From positions 1 to 64,000 of the forward strand of contig BRYA01000100.1 in assembly GCA_030267965.1 (NCBI GenBank): a stretch of 64,000 nucleotides of DNA, given 5' to 3'. Origin of the DNA: Triparma columacea. Lineage: Eukaryota > Sar > Bolidophyceae > Parmales > Triparmaceae. Under the pieces are notes generated by a model, which saw nothing but the letters and a program-made list of their open reading frames with translations, was not told where the DNA came from and made no database searches. The translations under genes and the position numbers were made by a program. This document shows, one piece after another, positions 11,613-22,100 of this stretch (position 1 is its first letter; every line of letters begins with the position of its first letter).

Positions 11613-12679
11613 CTAGAGGTCTTCAACGGTGGCCTCGGCCGGCTGAGTCCTAAGGTTGTTTTGCTTGGCCTCTTGTTCGGCGGCAGCTGCGGCGGCAGCT
11701 GCGCTGGCAGCGGCTGAAGCGGCTGCTTCAGCGGCGGACTTTTCGGCGGCAGCGGCGGCAACGGCTTCAGCGGCGGCCTTTTCAGCAGCGGCCTTTTCGG
11801 CGGCAGCGGCGGCAACGGCTTCAGCGGCAGCCTCTTTAGCAGCAGCCTTTTCGGCGGCAGCGGCGACAACGGCTTCAGTGGCAGCATTTTCTGTGGCTAT
11901 GCGGTCGGCGGCAGCGGTGGCAGCAGCAGCGGCGGCATCAGCAGCAGTTTCGCCATCACCTTCCTCATCACCCTGGTAGAAAAGTTCAACGACTTCCGTC
12001 CTGACCTTCAGGATTGTTTCTGAGGCGAAGGATGGGGGGAGGGGGGGGGTCGAAAAGGAGGTCGTTTGATCAGTTCTCGTTTATTTTAGTGCTGTGTCCG
12101 TGTTTTTCCCATCACTCACCGTCGAAAGTGGACTTGTAGGCCATGTTGCACCACTCTCTGAAGAACCTGGGCTTCACCTGCGGCACGTCTGAGGGTTTGC
12201 AGTCGAGGACCACGTCCAAAACGGGCGCGGGGAAGGCCTCGGAGAAGTTGTCAATGGTTGCGCCGGCTGCCATCATGGATTCACCGCCAATCTGGGAACA
12301 GGTGGGCATGCAGGCAGCGGTTACGCCGCGACGGAGGGCGTCGATACAAATCGGGTATGCCTAGGGAGGAGGGGGAAGAGAGAGTCAGTTATTGACATGG
12401 TTTCAATTTTTTCGCCATTGCTACATATTGCAACGTTGGAAATGGGGATTGGCAAATGTGAGGTCAAAATTCCCTTCAATACTCGGCCTCACTTACGTAT
12501 TTGCTTCCTGCAGAGTGAGCCCCAGAACACTTTCCAGTGGGAAGCTGCGTGTTCACAATATTCGCACAGTATTCCCGGCACGTAACGGTGATTTCTTCTG
12601 CAGTTACCGCAACATCATCGTTGCCGAATGCGACGGAGGGGGTGAGGGCGAGGAAAGCTAGCGTTGAAAAGAACTTCAT
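11613..12679 (-). CDS. Secreted Cys-containing protein with long Ala-rich repeat tail
   Basis: Three exons (12679-12497, 12360-12120, 12019-11613) join in frame to 276 aa. MKFFSTLAFLALTPSVAFG is a clear signal peptide. The first half has about eight cysteines and looks like a small disulfide-bonded extracellular domain (CREYCANIV, CMPTCSQIGG, FFREWCNMAY). The last exon is mostly Ala with Glu/Lys/Val in near-repeats of AAAEKAAAEAVAAA, which should form a long amphipathic or Ala-rich helix. I do not recognise the family. Such tails occur in cell-wall, mucilage or ice-binding proteins, but nothing here decides between these. The GCN-rich repeats also give a meaningless plus-strand open frame at 11656-11979. 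Confidence 0.7.
11665..11945 (-). repeat. In-frame Ala/Glu/Lys-coding tandem repeats
   Basis: Imperfect repeats of GCN codons with GAA AAG inserts (a unit of roughly 39-60 bases) encode the Ala-rich tail of the secreted protein. The unit containing GAAAAGGCC recurs at least three times. Confidence 0.7.
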
Positions 12680-12871
12680 TTTGATTTTGTTTGACACTTG
12701 ATTTGTTCACCGGAATCTCGGTTTTGTTTCTTTTATTTTGTTCTCATTTTCATTTTTGATAAATGGACGACTCCTCGGTGCATAATATAGGCGTGTAATC
12801 GTCAGATTTTCGAGGCGTAAAATTTGATCTAGTCGTGTCTTGTCTCTTTCTGTCCAACCGACATTTAATTT

Positions 12872-13633
12872 TTATACCTTTGCCTCGCTATCCCTCCTTA
12901 CCCTCCCATCCTCCAGCCCCTTCGCGTAAAGTCTCTCAACCGTCTCCATGCCCATGTTGACATTTAAGATATTTTTAAACATGTCCCACCTGACCGGGAG
13001 GTAAATAGCCTTCTTACATCTTGGGTGGAAAAGCATACTAAACCCCCCATCCATCTCCCCGTCCTCCGCCGCTAGTCCGAATCCTGTCGCGAACGGTATG
13101 AAGCTGGTTTTGATCAGCAGCCCCTTGAGCTCCTCCCTGGTCTTGGCCTGCGTGACTACTGGCATGAGGCCATACCAACTAGTCGTGATCACCTTGACCT
13201 TCTCGAGCCACTCGTCGCCCCCCTCCTCGTCACCCTCGTCCCTGCTAAGCAGCGTATCGACAAAGTCTGTGGCTACTTCGTAACGGGTAAGGTTGCCCGA
13301 CCTCCACCTCCCCTGCGCATCAAGAGCAGTTCTCGCTACCTCTTGCACATCCTTGTTAAGGAACCTGGCACTCACTGCCAAACACCCGGCGCTGAAACAA
13401 TAGTACTCCCCCGACGCGTACTCTGAGGCTGAGAGGGAGTTGATCCGACCAAACGTGTACCAGAAGCCGGAGAATCCCAAGCCTGGAACAAAGGTTGAGT
13501 CATGCAGGGGGAGGAAGTGATTAACTGTGAATGTGAGGAGTATCGTCAAGGTAAAGATCACGTACAGGGAAGGAATGGAGGCGTTAGAGATGTAGGGTAG
13601 AGTTTTCGCGCTTTTTCTCCGTGGTTGACACAT
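12872..13633 (-). CDS. Patatin-like phospholipase-family protein, membrane anchored
   Basis: A single exon of 253 aa starts at the first ATG (13633). The frame is open further upstream but has no earlier ATG. One N-terminal membrane helix (about 21-42) is followed by a Gly-rich GLGFSGFWYTFG loop at 51-62, resembling the patatin oxyanion loop, and a nucleophile-elbow-like YYCFSAGCLA with Ser81. The matching Asp is probably in MDGGF near residue 215. The elbow reads C-F-S-A-G rather than G-x-S-x-G. Patatins hydrolyse acyl lipids with a Ser-Asp dyad. Assignment rests on the order and spacing of the motifs; it is moderately sure and activity is unproven. Confidence 0.6.
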   Translation of the reverse strand: MCQPRRKSAKTLPYISNASIPSLYVIFTLTILLTFTVNHFLPLHDSTFVPGLGFSGFWYTFGRINSLSASEYASGEYYCFSAGCLAVSARFLNKDVQEVARTALDAQGRWRSGNLTRYEVATDFVDTLLSRDEGDEEGGDEWLEKVKVITTSWYGLMPVVTQAKTREELKGLLIKTSFIPFATGFGLAAEDGEMDGGFSMLFHPRCKKAIYLPVRWDMFKNILNVNMGMETVERLYAKGLEDGRVRRDSEAKV

Positions 13634-13977
13634 AATATATAAAGTGAAGTTCTTTTGTCCTTGAAAAGTGGATTCTCGTCCGCTCGTTCGTGGCAGACAG
13701 CATTCTGATGTCTGCGACAAGACTGGGGTTTTGTTGGGAAATTGTAGTCCATCATCGCGATAAAGTTTCGACGGGAAGAGCTGTGGACTTGTATGGGCGT
13801 CTTGTGGAGCGTTTTGTTGTGTTTCGCGTTGTCCGTAACACAACAGCGGTAAAGCAAATCAACACTTCCTTCATAAAAACACATTACAATAATCTATCAC
13901 ACCCTCCTCCTCCTCCTCCTCAACCACACCTCCCCTTCCAACTCGTCTCCCCCCATCCCCCCATACAGCCTTCCCCC
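13634..13977. other. Intergenic stretch between patatin-like gene and SF3B6
   Basis: This 344-base stretch contains the promoter side of the patatin-like gene (a TATATAAAG-like run lies just above its ATG on the minus strand, 13634-13645) and the 3' flank of SF3B6, including a (TCC)n tract at about 13901-13920. No gene seen. Confidence 0.4.
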
Positions 13978-14531
13978 TCACTCCGCCCCCTCAACCTCCT
14001 TCTTCATCTCTTCGATCTTCCTCTTCTTCACGTCCAAGTCCTCCCCCCCCTTCTTCACCCTAGCCTGCTGAAAGTAGAGCACGACCACGTACCTACCCCC
14101 GACGTTGAAGCCGCTCATGCCGCGGACGGCGTCGAAGGCGTCGTAAATGTCGTCGAACACGACGAAAGCGGTGCCCTGGGTTGTCTTGGTGTCACCGAGA
14201 CGGATCTGACGAATGGGACCATATTTACCAAAGATCTTGTACAGCTCCTCGGAGGTTACCTGGGTTAATGAAGAGATGGAGGGAGGGAGTTAGTTTGGAT
14301 AATAGAGATTATGGGATTATAAATTAATAAGACGAAGGTTTAGGGTAAATTTGAGAGGTTGGGCGTGAGTGGGTCTCGTAGGTGGGGAGAAGAGGTCTAT
14401 TTTTTTGCCTATTTTAATGTTATATTATATTATACATATTCACATACCTTAAAGGGAAGATTACGGACATATAATATCCTATTGACCTCCGGAGGGAGGA
14501 GTTTCCCACGCATTGAGCCTTGAGGGGGCAT
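13978..14531 (-). CDS. SF3B6: Splicing factor 3B subunit 6 (SF3b14a/p14), branch-site binding
   Basis: Two exons (14531-14448, 14259-13978; intron 188 nt, GTATGT...CCCAG) give 121 aa, close to the usual size of about 125. It is a single RRM with RNP2 ILYVRNLP and RNP1 GTAFVVFDD, followed by the SGFNVGGRYVVVLYF block and the charged C-terminal helix typical of p14. Tyr21 in RILYV matches the residue that contacts the branch-point adenosine in the human protein. It acts in the U2 snRNP SF3b complex in the nucleus. Its own intron is AT-rich and longer than most here. The assignment is strong. Confidence 0.93.
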
Positions 14532-14965
14532 AGATTTATTTGATCCCAATTTCGCCATTTAGTCCGGAATTTAGGGAACTCATTTAATTCCCATTTCACG
14601 CATTTATCGCCCTTTTAAAGCAGAATTATTGCCTGGTTGGGATATTTAGATGGTAGTGGGGGTATTGAACACGGTAAGTTGGCGTTAATGTGTAAATATG
14701 GTGAAGAATATGTGTGAATATGGGGTAAATGTGTGAATAATACGAAGAATATGCGTGTTCGGTACGTCTACTAGATCACTGTATCCATCCGATGATAGAT
14801 ATAATATTTAATTAGAAATTCTTTAACGTTAAGGTATTAAAAATGTCCCTAGTAAGTCTTTGTTTTGGTTCAAACGAAAAGTGGATGGGTTGACACTGAA
14901 ATGAAGTCTGGACGACGCCCCAACTTTTTCCTCTTCACTCAACCAAATAGATTCATCTCTAAACG
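14532..14965. promoter_or_regulatory. Divergent promoter region of SF3B6 and the trifunctional enzyme gene
   Basis: 434 bases, clearly AT-richer than the flanking exons, separate two divergent start codons. A degenerate run of GTGTGAATATG/GTGAAGAATATG-type words lies at about 14690-14755. No specific factor site can be named. Confidence 0.4.
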
Positions 14966-17677
14966 ATGTTAACGTCTTCAATTCGATCACTCACGCTCCG
15001 AACGACGTCCTTAAGGTCCACTCAAGTAGCTTCATCAGCCTCTAGACTAGCTAATAATGGAATTACACCTAGATCATTTTCCTCCGTCCTCCCGAAAATG
15101 GAGGATGTCAAGGTTGAGGATTACTTCAAGCCCGTTGAGGGTAAGTCATGTACAATTACGTGATGTATATACAAACTAGACAAACGAATGAGTCGATACT
15201 ATCAAGAGAAAGCATTGAAATCTTCAGGAACCTCCATATCGGACTACACAAAGATCAAAATGGGGATTCCTCAGGGATTTATACGAGGTTCCTCAAAGAT
15301 TCAAAGATTCCTCAAATATTCCTCAAAGATTATCATTATCATCCCCACGCCCACTCCCACTCGTTCATCAACACTAAACACCAACCCCACCCCCCCCCAC
15401 ATTGACAATTCTCACCCTCTCCCCCCCTCCCCCCCTCTCCACCCCGCAGTCACCGACTCCGGTGTCGCTATTGTCCGCCTCGATGGTCCCAAGGCAATGA
15501 ACACTATCTCCTTCGCTATGTCCGCCGCCGCCAAGAAGATGTGGAATGAGAATATTGCTGACCGCTCCGACGTCAAGGCTGTAGTCTTCATCTCCGCCAA
15601 GAAGGACAACTTCATTGCCGGGGCTGACATTCAGGACATCAAGAACATGGAGGACAAGTCCCAGATGATCCCCGTGATCGAGGACGGGCTCAACTTCTTC
15701 AAGTCCATGAAGGCCAAGGGAGTCCCCATGGTCTCCGCCATAAACGGCCCCGCCATGGGTGGGGGTTTGGAGTGGGCCCTCTGGTGCGACTACCGCGTCG
15801 CCTCCGATTCCCCCAAGACCAAGATGAGTCTCCCCGAGGTCAAGCTTGGCCTCCTCCCAGGGTTCGGGGGGACCCAGAACCTCTTCCCCCTCGTGGGCGT
15901 GCAGAAGGCCATGGACATGATGCTCACGGGCAAGGAGATCCGCCCCGCCCAGGCCAAGAAGATGGGCCTTATTGACCTCGTTGTCTCCCCCCACGGCCTC
16001 GAGTCCTCAGCCATCAGGGCTGCGGAGGAACTAGCCTCCGGGAAGATCAAGGTCACTGTACCGAGGAAGAAGAAGAGCTGGATGAACTGGGCCATCGAGG
16101 AAACACCGCCGGGGCAGAGCAAGATGTGGGAGACTATCGACAAGATGATCATGAAGGTGAGACGAGACGTTTCAAAAAAATTGTTTGGTGGGGGGAATCA
16201 CTAATGCAACCCCTACCCCCCACACACACCGCCCTCCCCCCCCAAGAATACCAACGGAAAGTACCCCGCCCCCTACGCCATAATTGAGTGCGTCAAGGAG
16301 GGCCTTAAGGGCGGTGACAAGGATGCCGCCTTCAAGTTTGAGCGCGAGAAGTTCGCCGAGCTCGCCGCGACCTCCGAGTCCGCCGGTCTTATCGGAATCT
16401 TCGATGGCATGACCTCCCTCAAGAAGCACAGCTTCGGGGAGCCCGCCCGCCCCACCAAGAACGTGGCGGTCCTCGGCGCGGGGCTCATGGGAGCCGGGAT
16501 CGCGCAGATCAGCGCCGAGAAGGGCTACAGGGTGCTCCTCAAGGACAAGACCGACGAGGGTATCGCCAACGGGGAGAAGTACATCAACGGCAACTGGGAC
16601 AAGAAGCTCAAGCGCAAGCGCATGACTATGCACAAGCACAACCAGAACACAGCCAACATTGTCCCCCTCTCAGACAACTCTCCCGCCTGGAAGCAGCACC
16701 TCGCCCAGGCCGACCTCGTCATCGAGGCCGTCTTCGAGGACATCAACCTAAAGCACAGTGTCATCAAGGAGATGGAGGAGGTCCTCCCCGAGCACTGCGT
16801 CTTTGCCACCAATACCTCGGCCATCCCCATTGAGGACATTGCCAAGGGATCCAAGAGGCCCGACCAGCTCATCGGGATGCACTACTTCTCCCCCGTCCCC
16901 CAGATGCCCCTCCTCGAGATAATCCCCCACGCGGGAACCTCCTCCCAGACCATCGCCACCGCCTACAACGTCGGCGTAAAGCAGGGCAAGACCTGCATCA
17001 CCGTCAAGGACGTGCCGGGGTTCTACGTCAACCGCTGCCTCGGGCCCTTCCTCGTGGAGGTCTCGGCCCTCGCCCGCGACGGGGCCAGCCTGGAGCTCCT
17101 GGACAAGTCCATGACCAACTTTGGCATGCCCGTCGGGCCCGTTACGCTCGCGGACGAGGTGGGGATCGACGTTAGCAACAAGGTCGCGAACTTCCTCTCC
17201 AACGCTGACCTCGGGGTCAGGATGACCGGGGGGGACATCAGCCTCATGGGGGACATGGTCGAGAAGGGGTGGCTGGGGAGAAAGACCAACCAGGGCTTCT
17301 ACACTTACGACCCCAAGAACCCCAAGAAGAAGACCATCTCCGCCGAGGTTAAGGAGTACGCCAAGCAGTTCCAGACCCGCGACCTCGGCCTGACCGAGCT
17401 GGACGTGCAGAACCGAATCGTCAGCAGGTTCATCAACGAGGCCGTCATGTGCCTCCAGGACGAGATCATCACCGACCCCGTCCAGGGGGACATCGGGCTT
17501 ATCTTCGGAACGGGGTTCGCGCCCTTCACGGGGGGGCCGTTCAGGTACCTGGACAACTACGGGATCGACAAGTACGTAGCTATGATGAACGGGCTAGCGG
17601 AGGAGCACGGACCTCAGTTTGAACCATGCCAGCTGCTCAAGGATTACGCGGCGAAGGGGAAGAAGTTCCACAACTGA
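14966..17677 (+). CDS. HADHA: Mitochondrial trifunctional enzyme subunit alpha (enoyl-CoA hydratase / 3-hydroxyacyl-CoA dehydrogenase)
   Basis: Three exons (14966-15140, 15450-16156, 16247-17677) give 770 aa, matching the family length of about 760. The Ser/Arg-rich N-terminus (MLTSSIRSLTLRTTSLRSTQ) is a mitochondrial targeting peptide. The crotonase half has FIAGADIQDI, NGPAMGGGLEWAL and SLPEVKLGLLPGFGGTQ with both catalytic glutamates. The dehydrogenase half has the NAD-binding VAVLGAGLMGAGIAQ and the MHYFSPVPQMPLLEII block with the catalytic His. It catalyses the second and third steps of long-chain fatty-acid beta-oxidation and partners with a thiolase beta subunit not in this window. Intron 1 (15141-15449) is long for this locus and carries short CCTCAAAGATT direct repeats. 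Confidence 0.95.
15278..15334 (+). repeat. Short direct repeats in HADHA intron 1
   Basis: The words TTCCTCAAAGATT / TTCCTCAAATATT recur about three to four times in tandem with small changes (15290-15334). They sit wholly inside an intron. Confidence 0.6.
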
Positions 17678-17815
17678 AGGAAAGACAAGTAAAGGAGTGT
17701 GGGAAGAGGGGCAGGTTTTGACGCGCGCGTAGAGTTTTAAAAGGACATCATCACTGTTTTAGCGGCAAAGTTTGGTTTTACATGTCCAGTTTGTTTTACA
17801 TCTTCTCCCCCCTTC

Positions 17816-18738
17816 TCACTTGTGCTTCTTCCACTCGAACTTGGGGTGCCCCTTCTTGAAGTTGGGCGACCCCTCCTTGATGCACTCGTGGAACCTCTCC
17901 CTGATTTTGTTCACAGTGTCCTCGTCGGCAGTCTTGAGCCAGAGCTCAAACCTGTACAGCGCGAAGTTCTTCCCCTTGTCCACGATCCTCGCCCCCGCAA
18001 TGCTGTCTTTTTCGTCCAGGGTCTCCCCGATGAGGGCTAGAACGGTGTTTTGCCAGTATATGTCAACCTGATCGGGGTCCAGAGCCTGGCGGATGTAGAA
18101 GCAGCCACCATCCCTGTTCTGGGGATCCTCCCACTCTGGCTTGATGCCCTTTTTGAATATCGAGAGTTCGTCGATAACCTTATTGCTGGGACCAACGCTG
18201 GCCTTGGAATCGCCGTCGAAGAATACCTTGCCGGGACGGGGGATGTGATTGAAGTACTGCCAGAACTCCTCTACTGTTGAGAAATCACATATCGGTTGGA
18301 TCTTTTTAGACCAGTCCTTTTCCTGTTGTGGGGAGTGATGGTGGAGTGACGGTGTAAGAGAGGTTGTGTTAGAGAGGTTGATCAGAGGTTGATCCTCGTG
18401 TAGGACGCTAATGACTGTATTTTCGCCTCTCTTTGGGCAGTATTTGTAAATGTATACATATATTTGTGTCTATCGTCGTAATGCAGTTGTACTAATCTAA
18501 TTTTATGTCGTATAGATGAGTATAGGATGAGAAATTTGACTCAAAGCTCCACACCGTGCCCATGCTCGTATATGGTCTAAAATGGCCTAAGTTTGTCTTA
18601 TCTCTGTATCACGATACCCTGACCACCAATATACATTCAATGACAACTTACAAGAGCATCTCCGTGCCACATGGTCCATTCAGAGTTGAGGGGATGGGCT
18701 TCAGCCATGGCTTCGGAGTGTCTTCGGAAAATTGGCAT
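17816..18738 (-). CDS. eIF4E: Translation initiation factor eIF4E family, cap-binding
   Basis: Two exons: 18738 (or 18708) to 18652, and 18322-17816; the intron is GTAAGT...ACAG. Two in-frame ATGs, ten codons apart, are possible starts, giving 197 or 187 aa. The sequence has HPLNSEWTMWHGD at the start, the FSTVEEFWQYFNHIPRP block, GIKPEWEDPQNRDGGCF and the QVDIYWQNTVLALIGE helix of eIF4E. The three tryptophans that stack on or flank the mRNA cap correspond to EKDW, PEWED and FELW. The Glu beside the second Trp, which pairs with m7G, is present. It binds the 5' cap to start translation in the cytosol. Its 3' end faces HADHA with 138 bases between. Confidence 0.92.
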
Positions 18739-19104
18739 GAACAGGGTATGAGGAGGGGATTTTACTTTTTTTGCCTTTTTTCCTGAACGTCAACGAGCGT
18801 AGATAAACTATTAAACCACTAACGTACTACACCGCTCCATAAAAGATTTATTTAGAATTCCGAGTAAAGCAGCCTTTCCCATTATTGGCAGTTCAAAAGA
18901 AGGATACGTTATTATCACGGCAAGTGAGATCGCCACGAAGGGGAGCAAAGCCGATATGATCCCTCCTTCTTGCGAGCCTGCAAAATACTGTTTATCGTAT
19001 CGTCGCTATTTCACCCACAATGTTCAATAAAATAATTGACTCCGATGTTTTTCCTGTCTCTCAACAGCCAAGGCCAAAGCCATTTTCCTCCCCCATATTG
19101 CAGT
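18739..19104. promoter_or_regulatory. Divergent promoter region of eIF4E and HYDIN
   Basis: This 366-base stretch lies between two divergent genes. It may hold HYDIN 5' UTR. An earlier in-frame ATG for HYDIN exists at 19045, so the true start is open. No other gene seen. Confidence 0.4.
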
Positions 19105-22100
19105 ATGGAAGGGACGAAAAAGAAACGAGCGTCAACGAAGACGCCTGCGCATATGAAATATGTGACAAAACCAACACGGCACATGCTAGCAGCCGTTGTA
19201 AGTCCCCATCAACCACCCCCCCCCAACTCGAAAGCCATCACCCCAACCCCTCATACTCACCCTCCCTCTACCTCTAACAGGAAACGAAACCCAAGCCCTC
19301 GACCCTCCTCGCTGAGCTTGCGGGCGGGCCCACATCTTTGGCCCCCCAGATCCCAAAAATAGTCGAATTTTTCAATATGGAGGACAACACGGCTGCTGTG
19401 GAGTCCAGTGAGTAAATCTGTGTTCTGAGGCGCCCTTTCCCCCCTTCGTTGTCCTCACCCCCCCTACTCAACCCCAAACCCCACCTTCTATCGCTCCTCA
19501 GTCGTAGACATTAATGTTCCCCTCTTTCAACCTTTCCCTGCCCAACTCACGATTAAGGAGTATGATGCTTTTGGTGTGGTTACCCAGAAGATATTCTTCA
19601 GAAACAATGACAATGTCAACAGAAGGATCAAAGTACTGCAGCCCGACAGCCCATTCTTCGAAGTTTCAGCCGCGAAGGATCCAAAGGGGGGCGAGCTGAA
19701 GCAATCGACAGTTGGAGCCGGTATGGAGGTTGTATTTTATGTCAAGGTGAGAAGCCCGACCCTCTTCTCCGAGTACCTCCCGGCGCCCCTAACCCCCTCA
19801 ATCACAAAACGCTCGCGACTCGCTTCTCTCGTCGCAGTTCAAGCCCCAGGAGTGCCGCGAATACAAGGTGGACCTCGTCTGCCGCACTGAGCGCGAGAAG
19901 TTCATAATCCCCGTCTACGCCATGGGGCCCCGCCCAGTCCTAGACTTCCCCGACGACATCACCTTCCCCCCCACGGCCGTAAAGAACACGATGGAGAAGA
20001 ACTTGATTGTGCGCAACGTTGGGACGTGCGAGGCACACTTCACACTGAGCACGAGCGACGACAGCGTCTTCGGAGCGAGCCCGGCGGATGGGTTGGTTGA
20101 GGTCGGTCAGACCGTCCAGGTCATGCTCACCTTCACGCCCAAGACCTCCTCGGAGTTCGAGGGGGAGCTCATGATCCAGTATGAGGGGCAGGACACCACC
20201 TCCTACGTCTCACTAAAGGGAACGGCGGAGAACGTGGAGGTTTTCCTCTCCGCGCCCTCGGTCGCCCTTGAGCCAGCGTACATCTCGCTTTCGGCTCAGA
20301 AGACCGTCAAGGTCGTGAACAAGTCCGAGATCCCTGTGGCCTTCAACTGGAGGGCCTTCCACACCCCGGAGGAGGAGGAGGAGGAGCGCCATAGGCTGCT
20401 CCTCGAGCTGGAGGAGATGCAACAGATGGAGGAAGACGAGCTCAACGAGCGCTTCAACTTGACGGGTACCAGGTGGGAGGTGGACGACAACCTCGACAAC
20501 ATCATGGTCGAGAAGGAGGAGGGGGACGACGGGAACGAATCCGATGGCTCCCTCTCAGGTGACGAGGGCATGGTGCCCCCGGCAGTTCGGGCGGCCCAGG
20601 CGGCCCTCCGTCAAAAGTACAGGCACCTGAAGCACGCGCTCATGGAGGACGACATGCAGTTCACTAACGAGAACTTCGAAATAAAGCCAATGTCAGGGCA
20701 GATCTGGGCCAACTCCGAGATCGAGGTCACTGTCACCTTCCGCCCCGACGTTTCGGCCGAGTATAAGACGACGGCGTTCCTCGATGTGGTGGGGAGGGAC
20801 GAGCGACTCCCGATCTGGATCTCCTCGACGGGGGTCGGACCCAAGGCTGGCCTGACCTTCGACTCCCTAGATCTCGGGGACCTCTTCATCAACTCAATGC
20901 ACCGCTACGAGCTTCAGATCGAGAACCGCGGGGATATTACCTGTGACTGGAGTCTCGTTGTCCCCGATACTCCCTTTGCGGACATTTTTTCCTTCTCCCC
21001 TTCCTCGGGATCCCTCTCTGTCGACGCCTCCCAGACGATTCAGATCTCCCTCTGCTCGACCGCCAAGCTTGGGGAGTTCGAGGAGCTCTTTGAGTTCAAG
21101 CTCAACGGATCAGACGAGCGCCTCAAGTGCAAGTTCAAGGGTTGCATCATTGGTCCAACCTTCCACTTCGACGTGGACACCATCGACTTTGGCCTCGTTT
21201 CTTACGAGTTCCTGCACTCCAAGAAACTCATGCTTTACAACACGTCGGAAATTCCGATGTCTTACAGGCTCTCGGTCCCCCAGGACGGCGCCTTTGTCAA
21301 GGTGAGAACGTTTCGAGAAGTAGGAACCCCAACCCCAATTCTCGGCACTAACCCAACACTTCCCCCACCCCTGCAGCGAGAGTTCTCGCTCGAGCCCTCA
21401 TCGGGTTCCCTCGAGCCGGGCTGCCAACAGGAGGTCAAGATGGATCTCATTTCCACCACCGTCAAGACTTACGAGTACTCCTTGGTAGTCGACATTGACG
21501 GCGTTGGCGAGAATCTCCTCTCCCTCCCCATTATGGCCGACTGCAAGGTCCCCAAGATTACCATTAAGAACAAGGAGGTCGAGTACGGAGACACCTTCAT
21601 CAGATTCCCCTACACCAGGGACCTAGTTCTCGTCAACGAGGACCCCGAGCTTTCTGCCAAGTACGAGATCATCTCGCAAGATCCTTCCACCTTCCAGATT
21701 GCGTCCTACGAGGCTATACCTCCTATCGGCTCAGTCCCGCCAAACTCGGAGACGAAGGTCAAGATCAAGACCATCGGAGAGAAGCTAGGTAACTTCCGCC
21801 TTCCTCTCATGTTGCAGATAGCCGGGTCCGTCGAGCCGCCGCTGCAGTCCTCGATCGTGGCCAACGTTGTTGGGCCCAAGATCTCCCTCTTCCACAAGGA
21901 CCTACCTTGCAAGGCCATCAAGTGGGGCTCCACCACCTGCCTCATCGACGATCCTCGCCCCCTCATCATGCGAAATGACTCCGAGATCCCTGCTCCCTTC
22001 AAGATCTTCCTGAAGTCTGCCCGCTCGAAGTTCAGGGTCGACGTTCGGGACGGCGTCCTTTCCCCGCACGAGTCGGTCGTCGTGAACGTCATCGCTAATC

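Noticed and set aside
11656..11979. 107-aa poly-Ala plus-strand frame
   Set aside because: Antisense reading of the GCN repeats in the last exon of the minus-strand secreted protein, whose frame is supported by two spliced upstream exons and a signal peptide.
15141..15449. Open frames through HADHA intron 1
   Set aside because: Clear GTAAGT donor and CCGCAG acceptor; splicing joins the mitochondrial presequence to the crotonase domain in frame.
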